DNA of 64,000 bases, taken from NCBI GenBank assembly GCA_029432775.1, contig JAROAZ010000005.1:186001-250000 (forward strand), in the 5' to 3' direction. Made by a program: the position numbers and the translations under genes. The DNA is from Pontiellaceae bacterium B12227. GTDB taxonomy: Bacteria; Verrucomicrobiota; Kiritimatiellia; Kiritimatiellales; Pontiellaceae. Below are positions 25,011 to 33,693 of the stretch, one piece after another. Below the pieces are notes generated by a model. It did no database searches. It had not been told where the DNA came from and worked only from the letters and a program-made list of their open reading frames with translations. Every line of letters begins with the position of its first letter. Position 1 is the stretch's first letter.

Positions 25011-28001
25011 ATGAGAGCATGGAATAGAATACACACAATGGCACTTGCCGTTGCCCTTGCCGGTATGCTGGCGCATACCTCAAGTGCGGTATCGATTGAT
25101 ATCGACGGCCGCCTGGCAAATTCGACGGAAGCAAGCGATCTGGAGTGGGGCGACAATTCTGCTTTAAGGGATAACAAAGGAGACGTCCCGCCTGCTGTGA
25201 CAGATGGTGATGGAGTGGTTCAGCTTACGGTCGATCCGAATGGCAGGGTATGGCGAACAGGATACAGTTCCGGTTCGTATGATCCCGGCGAAGAGTGGAA
25301 CCTCAAGAGCGGGAGCACCGCAACAGCTGCTGCGGGGGCGTTTAGTCAAGGAGCCTACATTGAGATCAGCCTGGATTCCACAGTGTATGCGGCTGGCTTG
25401 TTTTCCTGGGATTCTGTGAGTGTGAGTCTCTGGCGGAACGGTACCGGGGCGGATGATAAATTCCAGCTTGCGATTGATGCCGATGGGGATGGTTTTTCGA
25501 CCAATGACCTGGTTGGAACCACATCAGTGCTCACCGCCGGAATTACTGGAGATACCACCATCACCTATGCCGGAACGTCCCTACCGACCAATACAACGAC
25601 AGGGGTCGTTCGCCTTTATTTTTGGGGAAATGCCAGCCCAAGTGGAAATTTTCATTTGTATGATGTTGTAGCTGACTATACCCCTCCTGCGGCGGCGTCC
25701 ATTGGTTTTAGCCCGAATCCACTTTCGTTGACGTTGGAGGCTCCCGATACGACAGTTAATGGAACCATCACAGCTTCTTACAATGCAGGGTCAGTCTCTT
25801 CGGGTGATATTACCATCTCTTCGTATGCGGTGGATTCGGGTGATCCGGGCTTCAGTGCTGCCCTGGTCGACAACACGCTGGGTCTGAGCGACCTGACGGA
25901 AGATATTACCGTGACTTATAGTAATGCGGTCGGCGGTTTGTTGTCCGGTCAAAGCGCGAGTTCCACGCTTGAGGTTATCTGGACAGAAGACAGTTCCGGT
26001 GTAATGAATACCTCCAGCATTCCGGTGAGTGTTCTTTACAGTGCTGGCGATCCGGGCGTTTTTGCCAACGCAGCAGGCGGAAAATGGGAAAATCCAGCCA
26101 ACTGGGGCGCTGTTCTTGTTCCAACGAACGATATGCTGGTCTACATTGACGGCTCAGCGGGCGGACAGCCTGTTGTAATGGATGCGGATTCCTGGACGTA
26201 TTTCTCTAATAATTCATTGCTTAAGGATGGGGCTACAGGGAACTATCAGATCGGCAATCTGTTCATAGGAAAGACTTCAACGGCTTCATTGGATATTGAT
26301 GTCGGTGCCGGTAATGTCGTTCAGTTAACCAAGAATGCATGGCGTTATATTGGTCAGAACAGCGGTTCCGATGGTGCGTTGAATCTCATCAGTGGAACCA
26401 TGATGTATGATTGGAACAGGCCGATCATTGCGAACCTGTCCGGTTCCAAGGGCCGGATTGCAGTCACCGGTCCGGATGCTCTCTTCCAGATTTCCCGGGA
26501 AAACACCGGCATAAGTCTGGTTGTGGGAAATGCTAACGGCGGAGATGCGGATTTTTATATTAGTGACGGAACGGTCAAGACCCGTGCGGGGGTTACCGTT
26601 GGAATGAACGGCACATTCGAAGTGTACGGAAGTGCTGCAGATCAAATCGCTATCGGAACTCACGGTACTGTAGACGGAAAATGGGTAACGGCTGCTGGCG
26701 CTACCCTGAAGGTCTCGGTTGATTCCGGAGGGCTTACGCCGATTTTAATCGATGAGGTAGATCAGACTCCCGGCACAGGCCATGATGGAATCGCCACCTT
26801 TGAGGCCGGCACGTTTCTGGATGTTGGGTTTGCAGATGGGCATGTTGAAACCAACGCCTGGGTGGTTATGGAAGCCGAAGGCGGGATTGTCGACAACGGA
26901 CTTAGTTTTGCTCCCGGCGTTTCCAGCGGCTGGGATTTCGTCGTGTACAGCAACAAGCTGTGGGTGGCTTATGGCGGAGCGGATATGCCGCCGAGAAGCC
27001 TCTATGTGGATACCCCTGTATCCCTTCCGGCGTGGAGCCTATTTGACTATGACGGGAATTCCTCCTTCACGTCTTCGGATTCCTCCGGCTATAGCGTGGA
27101 TGTTGCGAACGGCAGCCGGGACCAAATCTTCCCCGTGGAATACCAGCAACTCTCTGCCGGTATCGATATGACTCAGGTCGGACAGAAGATTACCGCTACG
27201 TTTGATGTCGAGATGAATGCAACAATCGGTTCGTATGATAAGGACTTCCGCTTTGGTTTCTTCGACACAACGGACAATGTTCAAATCATTTCGATGAATG
27301 ATCTCGGGCCAATCTCCGGCAGTGCTATGTCGGCGAAGCTGGGTAATGAAATCAGCTATAACAACGGGAACGGAGGTGTATTTGTTGACGGTGACTATGC
27401 GTTGCTGTCTATTCTGTACCAGACGAACGGTGTAGGTTCTTCTTCAGGGACTATAGCCAATGGACTGATTCTAAATGAGTTGAATTATTTCAACCACTCC
27501 CTTGAGCGGACGGGCACGAATGAACTGACCATGACGACGGTCTGGATGGATAGTTCGAGCACATCAACGTACACGGCTGTAATTGATGAATCGACAACCG
27601 GGGAGAACTATTCTTATTTCATGCCGGACGGAGGGTATGAAACCTTTGATGGATTCGGTTTACAGATTCATGAACAGTATTCCAGTGCGGATTACACGCT
27701 CTCCAACTTCGAGCTCTCCTATACCTCTCCGCTACCAGCAGGGTTCGGATATAGTATTTCCGGTGTGACGCAGGATCTGCTCGGCGACGTGACGCTGACC
27801 CTGTCGGATGCGGTTCCCTATGCAACCTATGTTGTTTGGGCAACGGACAACCTGACTATTACCGCTATGCAAGAGGTGGGTTCTTATGCCGCGGATGGAT
27901 CCGGAGCCGTTACGGTTCCCGCAGCGGATATTGCGCCGTATGTTGGCGATACAGGCTTCATCGACGTGGAGCTGCCGGTCACGGTGGTTATTGACGAGTA
28001 A
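25011..28001 (+). CDS. Large exported beta-solenoid protein with shared module
   Basis: The 996-residue protein begins with a signal peptide (MRAWNRIHTMALAVALAG). ATG 25011 follows GAAGGAAGG and is better than 24993. The first 200 residues are a beta-sandwich-like segment starting SIDIDGRLANSTEASD, followed by an Ig-like stretch. Residues about 350-660 hold one copy of the strand-repeat module that recurs in this window (WENPANWGAVLVPTNDMLVY, FEVYGSAADQIAIGTHGTVD, ILIDEVDQ, FEAGTFLDVGFADG). Then comes a long jelly-roll-like region (700-900) and a C-terminal beta domain ending VTVVIDE. There is no catalytic signature I can recognise. It may be a structural or glycan-binding surface protein. 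It follows the sulfatase by 61 bp and is probably transcribed with it; a strong terminator ends the unit at 28045-28084. Confidence 0.75.
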   Translation: MRAWNRIHTMALAVALAGMLAHTSSAVSIDIDGRLANSTEASDLEWGDNSALRDNKGDVPPAVTDGDGVVQLTVDPNGRVWRTGYSSGSYDPGEEWNLKSGSTATAAAGAFSQGAYIEISLDSTVYAAGLFSWDSVSVSLWRNGTGADDKFQLAIDADGDGFSTNDLVGTTSVLTAGITGDTTITYAGTSLPTNTTTGVVRLYFWGNASPSGNFHLYDVVADYTPPAAASIGFSPNPLSLTLEAPDTTVNGTITASYNAGSVSSGDITISSYAVDSGDPGFSAALVDNTLGLSDLTEDITVTYSNAVGGLLSGQSASSTLEVIWTEDSSGVMNTSSIPVSVLYSAGDPGVFANAAGGKWENPANWGAVLVPTNDMLVYIDGSAGGQPVVMDADSWTYFSNNSLLKDGATGNYQIGNLFIGKTSTASLDIDVGAGNVVQLTKNAWRYIGQNSGSDGALNLISGTMMYDWNRPIIANLSGSKGRIAVTGPDALFQISRENTGISLVVGNANGGDADFYISDGTVKTRAGVTVGMNGTFEVYGSAADQIAIGTHGTVDGKWVTAAGATLKVSVDSGGLTPILIDEVDQTPGTGHDGIATFEAGTFLDVGFADGHVETNAWVVMEAEGGIVDNGLSFAPGVSSGWDFVVYSNKLWVAYGGADMPPRSLYVDTPVSLPAWSLFDYDGNSSFTSSDSSGYSVDVANGSRDQIFPVEYQQLSAGIDMTQVGQKITATFDVEMNATIGSYDKDFRFGFFDTTDNVQIISMNDLGPISGSAMSAKLGNEISYNNGNGGVFVDGDYALLSILYQTNGVGSSSGTIANGLILNELNYFNHSLERTGTNELTMTTVWMDSSSTSTYTAVIDESTTGENYSYFMPDGGYETFDGFGLQIHEQYSSADYTLSNFELSYTSPLPAGFGYSISGVTQDLLGDVTLTLSDAVPYATYVVWATDNLTITAMQEVGSYAADGSGAVTVPAADIAPYVGDTGFIDVELPVTVVIDE

Positions 28002-28044
28002 GATGAACCGTTTCTTCGGTTTATGATCCGAAGGATTCATTGGG

Positions 28045-28084
28045 GAAGCCAGGGCCTTAACCGGCTCTGGCTTCTTAAATTTTC
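28045..28084 (+). terminator. Intrinsic terminator
   Basis: GAAGCCAGGGCC pairs with GGCTCTGGCTTC (12 bp, one G-T) around TTAACC, followed by TTAAATTTT. This is a textbook terminator for the sulfatase/solenoid unit. It ends only a few bases before the start codon at 28087, leaving no room for a leader for that gene. Confidence 0.85.
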
Positions 28085-28086
28085 GT

Positions 28087-30069
28087 ATGGGAATGAGTGA
28101 AGTGCTGAAACCTAAAGTATTGCTGCCGGCGGTGCTGATCATCGTGCTGCTGGTCACGTTGTTCGATCTGGTCCGGATCCGTTCATATTCAACACATCCG
28201 ACTCTTCCTGCGCAGAAGATTCGTTGCGAGCAGGATCAAATTTATTTTGAGCTGTCCCACGGCGCAGAAAATATGGACTGGAAACGGCTCGCCGGCACGT
28301 TGGAATATATCCGGGGGCAATATGACTGTGCCGATTTCCGCCTGGTGAACCTGATACGTATACTCTACCGCTTTGGTGATCGGATTCCTGAATCCACGCG
28401 ATCCGAAATTCAAGAGACGCTGATTAACTTTCGCTACTGGTGGGATGAGCCGGGCGGAAATTCCATGTGCTACTGGACGGAGAATCATCAGATCCTGTTC
28501 AGCTCGGCGGAATATCTAATCGGTCAGCGATATCCTGATGCCGTGTTTTCCGATGGGCTTACCGGGCTGGCGCATCAGGAAAAGGCTAAACAACGCATTT
28601 TCCAATGGTTGGAACTTCGTTGGAACTACGGCTTCTCGGAATTTAACTCCAGTGTCTACTACAAAGAGGATATTGGGGCGCTGATTAATCTGATCGACTT
28701 TGCCGAAAATGAAGACCTGTCGATGAAGGCCAAAATCATCATGGATCTACTGATGTACGATGTGGCATCTCAGCAGGTGAACACCCTTTTTGTTTCCGCC
28801 AGTACCCGCGCATATGCCCGCAATCGAACCGGCCGGTCCGGTTCGCGGCTGGGCGGACTGCCGGAATACTATTGGGGCTCAGGGCAGGGGATCCAGGCGG
28901 GTATTATGTACGGCATGATGACGACAGCCAATTATACCCTGCCGCCGGTGATGGTCGAAATTGCGAAGAATCCCGATCCCTCCGTCATGAAACACAGCTT
29001 TGGTCTCGATATTCCTGAGTTGAAGAAGGAGGGGTTTTTCGGAGGGGATACTGCCTCCCTGATGATGCAACTGGGCGGCGGCGCATTTTCCAATGCTGAG
29101 GTGGTTCGGAACACGCTTCGCTTCGTTCGGAGAAACCGGATGTTTTCGAATGCCTTTCTGACGGACTTCCGATGGTTGGATTTTTCGCTGCTGAATTGGC
29201 TGCACCTGGAGCCTGCCGCTGTGCGCCTGGCAAATCCCCGAAGCAACGGCGTAGCGATGCAGCGGGGAAACATCTACACCTACCGCACCGGCGATTACAG
29301 TTTATTTTCCATACAAAACCACCATCCCGGAACTTACGGGGGACAGCACCATGTGGCGGGGATGAACATCGGCGGTGCATTCGGCGTTTTTCATACGCAT
29401 CCCATGCTGGATAACCAGCCTTCCGGAGAGGGGGTAGGCTATGGATATCTTCCGCATGTCACACAGGAAAAAAATGTGTCGCTCGCCATGTATTGCCCGC
29501 CGAAAAATCGGGGGCTGGCCCGGCCGGTTTTTCCCGACTGCACTTTCGCCTACTTCCCGGTAGATAAATTTGATGAGATGGAAGTTCGTGACCGCTATGC
29601 CTTCGGGAAAAAAGGCGATGCGTATTGCGCTTTCATTGCGAAGAATTCTCTGGAATTCAGGGCTGACGAACGGCGCGATCTGATGCAGAACGGCGCGGAA
29701 ACCTTCTGGATTATAGAAGCAGGTTCTGAAATTGAGGATGGTTCATTCGGGCGGTTTCGCGATCGGATTCTCGGAAACAGAATCAGCTATGATCAGGATC
29801 ATCGACGACTGGAATACCGTTCGCGAGGTAAGACCTACTCGTTAAAGTACCAGGGTGATTTTATGGTGAACGGAGCCTTGGTCAGTCTCGACTATGATCG
29901 ATACGATTCTCCCTATTGCCAATCGCCGCGCAAACCGGATTCACTCCTGTTCCGCTTTAATGGAAAAAGCCTACGGCTTGATTTTAAGCAGCTGGAAAGA
30001 ACCGAGGGCGGCGAGGAAGGAGTTGCTGGATGGGGAGGTGCGGCCGCGTTGCGGGATTTAACAAGGTAA
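28087..30069 (+). CDS. Membrane-anchored protein, heparinase-like architecture suspected
   Basis: I do not recognise this 660-residue protein as a named family. A single N-terminal membrane helix (about 11-28, VLLPAVLIIVLLVTLFDLV) with few following charges anchors it; the rest should be outside the cytoplasm. The first 370 residues are helical and rich in Trp/Tyr (NSMCYWTENHQILFSSAEYL, LRWNYGFSEFNSSVYY), suggesting an alpha/alpha toroid. The latter part is beta-rich with a His cluster (QNHHPGTYGGQHHVAGMNIG, GVFHTHPMLDNQ). This two-part layout and the NHH/GGQHH cluster resemble heparinase II/III or alginate-lyase-like enzymes, but no signature is decisive. It precedes two heparinase paralogues, which fits a lyase role. 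Its last codons overlap a LacI-type operator. Start ATGs at 28087 and 28093 both lack a good ribosome-binding site. Confidence 0.6.
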   Translation: MGMSEVLKPKVLLPAVLIIVLLVTLFDLVRIRSYSTHPTLPAQKIRCEQDQIYFELSHGAENMDWKRLAGTLEYIRGQYDCADFRLVNLIRILYRFGDRIPESTRSEIQETLINFRYWWDEPGGNSMCYWTENHQILFSSAEYLIGQRYPDAVFSDGLTGLAHQEKAKQRIFQWLELRWNYGFSEFNSSVYYKEDIGALINLIDFAENEDLSMKAKIIMDLLMYDVASQQVNTLFVSASTRAYARNRTGRSGSRLGGLPEYYWGSGQGIQAGIMYGMMTTANYTLPPVMVEIAKNPDPSVMKHSFGLDIPELKKEGFFGGDTASLMMQLGGGAFSNAEVVRNTLRFVRRNRMFSNAFLTDFRWLDFSLLNWLHLEPAAVRLANPRSNGVAMQRGNIYTYRTGDYSLFSIQNHHPGTYGGQHHVAGMNIGGAFGVFHTHPMLDNQPSGEGVGYGYLPHVTQEKNVSLAMYCPPKNRGLARPVFPDCTFAYFPVDKFDEMEVRDRYAFGKKGDAYCAFIAKNSLEFRADERRDLMQNGAETFWIIEAGSEIEDGSFGRFRDRILGNRISYDQDHRRLEYRSRGKTYSLKYQGDFMVNGALVSLDYDRYDSPYCQSPRKPDSLLFRFNGKSLRLDFKQLERTEGGEEGVAGWGGAAALRDLTR

Positions 30070-30070
30070 C
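30057..30070. promoter_or_regulatory. Candidate LacI-type operator overlapping a stop codon
   Basis: TTTAACAAGGTAAC matches the copies at 40315 and 52056 exactly. It spans the stop codon of the upstream gene and lies about 127 bp before the heparinase gene at 30198. The gap that follows also holds the palindrome CTGTATACAG (30123-30132). Confidence 0.55.
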
Positions 30071-30197
30071 CTTAAAAGTCGGGGTGTACTGTCTGCAGAT
30101 GCTACCCCTGGGCGTCAATGTGCTGTATACAGTGGGTTTAAGTCGCATCCATGTGATTGCCGATGATCAAAACGTTTAGATATAGAGGATATGCAGA

Positions 30198-33100
30198 ATG
30201 ATTTTACGAACAATCGCCTTCATGCTCGCGGTAACTTCTGTTGTACAGGCCGCATTTGTCATGCCGGTCGGCCGTCCGGATTTTTCGGATTGGAAGGGCG
30301 TGGCAACCGTTGCGGATAACACCGCCACGCTCAGCGCTGGAAAAACGGCGTCGTACACCTATTCGAATCAGAACCGCATCTACTTCCCAGGCATCAAACG
30401 GGATTATTATGGCGACTCGGCAGACTGGACCGATTACACGGGCCTGTCGTTTGAGGTGTATCTGGAAAACGAATCGGTTGCTGAAATTGCGGCGGTGCTG
30501 AAAGTTGATCCGAAGGATGCCAACGAATGCAACCCGGTCAGTACGGCGAATATCCGGTTAACAGGACTGGGCTGGTTGGATGTGTATATCCCCTGGGAAA
30601 TGTTTGATATTGATGCGGGCCAGAAATGGGGCACCCTGCTTGCCATCAAGCAGGTTGAGCTATCTGCCGGTTCCACGCTTCAAATCCGCAACGTACAGGT
30701 AAAGCGCGGGCGCACTATTGGACTGCGCGCTCCGGTTCAGGGCAAGGCTGCCGATGCGGGCAGCACCGTTTCCTATGAGTTTGAGGTGGGGAATTCAGCG
30801 GATAAGCCGAAGGCCGTCAGCCTGCGTGTTGAAACGATAGGGTGGGAATCGATGAATGCTGTAATCGAGCCTGCGGTGCTCGACATGGCACCGGGCGAAG
30901 TGAAGACAGCCGTGCTGAAGGTCGATGTTCCTTCCAAGCTTCCGACCGGTATCCGCGAACAACAGATCGTTAAAGCGATCTCCAACGGCGACGGCGCATC
31001 GGTCGGCTCGCTGGAATTCACTACGGCCGTTCGTGTGCCGACGCCGAACATCACCTTTACTTCCGATGGTTGGAACAACGTCCGTGCTAAGGTGGATCAG
31101 TATGATTGGGCTAAAGACGGCCTGGCGGACTATGAGAAAAAGGCGCGTGGCTACAAGCCCCCGAAAGCGAACAAAATCAATCCCGCTGACGGTGCGGAAA
31201 ATCTGGGCAAATCGATCTTCACTACGGACGGCAGAAAGATGCTCGATGTCGCCATTGCCTATCAGCTGACGGGAAAGAATGAATATGCGGAAAAAGTACT
31301 GAAGGTGATTCGTCCGCTGGTGGATCCGGAAACCGGATTCCCGGCCACGCTGGTTGGCGGTGGCAATTCGTTTGTGGGTGAAGGCAAGTTCTGGCAGTCG
31401 GCTGCGCGGGCGTGGGACCTGGTTCGTGACAGCGAACTGGTGACGAACGAAGACCGCAAGCGGGTTGATGCGACCTTCCGCCTCTTTGCCGAGCGGACCA
31501 TCAAGGGCAATACCCGCGGGGCGATCAGCAACTGGAACGTCGCGGAAATCACGGCGGCGCTCTACTGCGCGCTCAACCTGCAGGACTGGCATTTGATTAA
31601 TCAGCTGCTCGAATCGCCGACGGGAATCTATGCGCACCTTGAGCACGGCATCATGAGCGACGGCTGGTGGTATGAATGTGCGGTCGGCTACAACACGTGG
31701 GTGGCATCCGAATTCTCGGAAACCGCCATCGCGCTGGAACCCTGGGGCATTAACTTTAAGGACCGTCGTTTTCCGATCGGCACCACCAAGCACTTTTCGC
31801 TGCTGGCCAGTCGCCGCGTGGGCGGGCAGTATGGCATGGAATTCGAAAAATGGGGCAGTATTGAAAAGAACAATGTCGGCATCAAAGACATGTGGGATGC
31901 TGCAGTACCGTTCCTAGATTACCGCAGTGTCCTGCCGGCCATCAACGACGCGATTCACGAGAAGGTGTCGGGCAAGCCGTATGAACTGGCCTACTATCTT
32001 TATCGCGATCCGGAATATGCGGCGATCATCCAGCGGGGCGAAGGCCGCGATCTGCTCTATGGTGTGCCGGATCTTCCGGATGTGACTTCGGAAAAGATGA
32101 AGCGGTCCGCCTATGCCGACAACATGGGCATCGTCCAGTTGCGGTCGCAGACCCAGGGCCGCGAGCAGCGCGAGCAGATTCAGGCCGCATTGCACTATGG
32201 TTCGCACGGCGGCTACCACGGTCACTTTGACCGCACCGGCATGATCAGCATGATGCGTTACGGCAAGAGCCCCTATGGGCCGCTGATGTATTGGTACGGC
32301 TACGGCAGTTATCTCTATAAATTCCTCAAGCAGACCTCCACTACCAAAAACATGGTGGTAGTCGATGAAAAGCAGCAGGAGCCGAAAGAAAACTGGCGGA
32401 CGCTGTTCCATAGTGGTGAGATGATGCAGGCAGCTGTGGTGGAAACCGTGTCGCGCTGGAGCTATCCGCCCTACGGAGGTATTGTCTACAATCCCGAAGG
32501 CACCTTTGCAGACCAGATGTGGGAAGAGGGCCGTTCGATTCCGATTCCTGAAAATGCACCGGAATACGGTACGTGTACCGAATATACTGAACCGGTTACG
32601 CAACGCCGCCTGATGCTCGTGCTCGACGATTACATTGTGCATGCAGACTATCTCAAAGGCGAAAAAGAGCATCAGTTTGACTGGATGTTCCAGTCGAAGG
32701 GATTCCTGGGGTTGGAAGCCGATAAAAAAGAACTTGTTCGCCGAAGCGCTCAGATGAATCGTGATCCGCTCGGCAGCGCCCAGTTTGTTACCGACTGCTA
32801 CTGGTATGCGGTTGAAGGCACCTCCCGCGCCTCATTCCAAACCCGTTGGGGCGAGGGCGCCGACAACAGCGGTGTTCGGCTGCGCCACAGCACCGACGGC
32901 GTATTGAAGATCGACATTTTCAACGCCTGGCCCAAACAGGCGGAAATCATGATCGGCACCGCGCCCGAGTGCCACAAGGTGAACAAGCAGCTGAAGTATG
33001 CCGTAAAGGCCGATGGCGAAACCCTGTTTGACGGCCGCACCGGTGCCTGGATTCTGGGAACCCGGGAACTTGAACTGAACATTTCCGGCCGGAAACAGTT

Positions 33101-33680
33101 GGTGCTGACCACGAAGGTGGACAACGACCGCAACGATACCATCTTCTGGGGCAACGCCCGCTTGGTTTTGAACGATGGCTCCGAGGTGTTCCTTTCCACG
33201 CTGCCCGTTGAATACAACAACATAGTCATGCCTGGGACACAGGGGCTCGATTACTACGGCGGCCCCGTCAAGATTGCGGGTGAACTGCAGTCCGATTCGA
33301 CCCCCGGCATGCCGGACAATACCAAGGAGTATGGAACGATTACGGTCGATCTGTCCGGATTAAATGCGGTTGCATTTAAGGCCCGGCTCGGTGGCGACTT
33401 TCCGCTGGGCGATGAAACGCAGCGCCTCAAGACCATGGCTGTCCGTACGAATGGCACCGGCGCACGTTTTCTCTCTGTGATTGAGCCGCATGAAGCTGAG
33501 TCGATGATCAAATCGGTGACCGCCAAGAGCGCCGATGAACTGACGGTGGAGCTGATCGATGGCCGTGTTCAGGAGATCACCATCTCCGGACTGGATCATG
33601 AAGAGAATGACCAGACCATTGCGACCGTTAAGGAATTTAAGGACGGCCAGTTGGTGCGGGAAGAAACCTCGGCCAAATAA
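30198..33680 (+). CDS. Heparinase II/III-family lyase, multidomain (first of tandem pair)
   Basis: The 1160-residue exported protein has a signal peptide (MILRTIAFMLAVTSVVQA) and GAGGA ribosome-binding site. Residues about 20-180 form a carbohydrate-binding-type sandwich (DFSDWKGVATV, YTGLSFEVYLEN, WLDVYIPWEMFDID). Residues about 185-280 are an NPCBM/Ig-like spacer. The lyase part runs from about 285: toroid motifs GAISNWNVAEITAALYC and MSDGWWYECAVGYNTWVASE, then the beta-sandwich with YGSHGGYHGHFDRTG, the typical His-rich site of heparinase II/III. These enzymes cleave acidic, often sulfated polysaccharides by beta-elimination. The final 250 residues are additional beta structure. It is the first of two tandem paralogues with the next start 13 bp downstream. 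A LacI-type operator lies 127 bp upstream. Confidence 0.87.
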   Translation: MILRTIAFMLAVTSVVQAAFVMPVGRPDFSDWKGVATVADNTATLSAGKTASYTYSNQNRIYFPGIKRDYYGDSADWTDYTGLSFEVYLENESVAEIAAVLKVDPKDANECNPVSTANIRLTGLGWLDVYIPWEMFDIDAGQKWGTLLAIKQVELSAGSTLQIRNVQVKRGRTIGLRAPVQGKAADAGSTVSYEFEVGNSADKPKAVSLRVETIGWESMNAVIEPAVLDMAPGEVKTAVLKVDVPSKLPTGIREQQIVKAISNGDGASVGSLEFTTAVRVPTPNITFTSDGWNNVRAKVDQYDWAKDGLADYEKKARGYKPPKANKINPADGAENLGKSIFTTDGRKMLDVAIAYQLTGKNEYAEKVLKVIRPLVDPETGFPATLVGGGNSFVGEGKFWQSAARAWDLVRDSELVTNEDRKRVDATFRLFAERTIKGNTRGAISNWNVAEITAALYCALNLQDWHLINQLLESPTGIYAHLEHGIMSDGWWYECAVGYNTWVASEFSETAIALEPWGINFKDRRFPIGTTKHFSLLASRRVGGQYGMEFEKWGSIEKNNVGIKDMWDAAVPFLDYRSVLPAINDAIHEKVSGKPYELAYYLYRDPEYAAIIQRGEGRDLLYGVPDLPDVTSEKMKRSAYADNMGIVQLRSQTQGREQREQIQAALHYGSHGGYHGHFDRTGMISMMRYGKSPYGPLMYWYGYGSYLYKFLKQTSTTKNMVVVDEKQQEPKENWRTLFHSGEMMQAAVVETVSRWSYPPYGGIVYNPEGTFADQMWEEGRSIPIPENAPEYGTCTEYTEPVTQRRLMLVLDDYIVHADYLKGEKEHQFDWMFQSKGFLGLEADKKELVRRSAQMNRDPLGSAQFVTDCYWYAVEGTSRASFQTRWGEGADNSGVRLRHSTDGVLKIDIFNAWPKQAEIMIGTAPECHKVNKQLKYAVKADGETLFDGRTGAWILGTRELELNISGRKQLVLTTKVDNDRNDTIFWGNARLVLNDGSEVFLSTLPVEYNNIVMPGTQGLDYYGGPVKIAGELQSDSTPGMPDNTKEYGTITVDLSGLNAVAFKARLGGDFPLGDETQRLKTMAVRTNGTGARFLSVIEPHEAESMIKSVTAKSADELTVELIDGRVQEITISGLDHEENDQTIATVKEFKDGQLVREETSAK

Positions 33681-33693
33681 GTTAAGGATAAGT

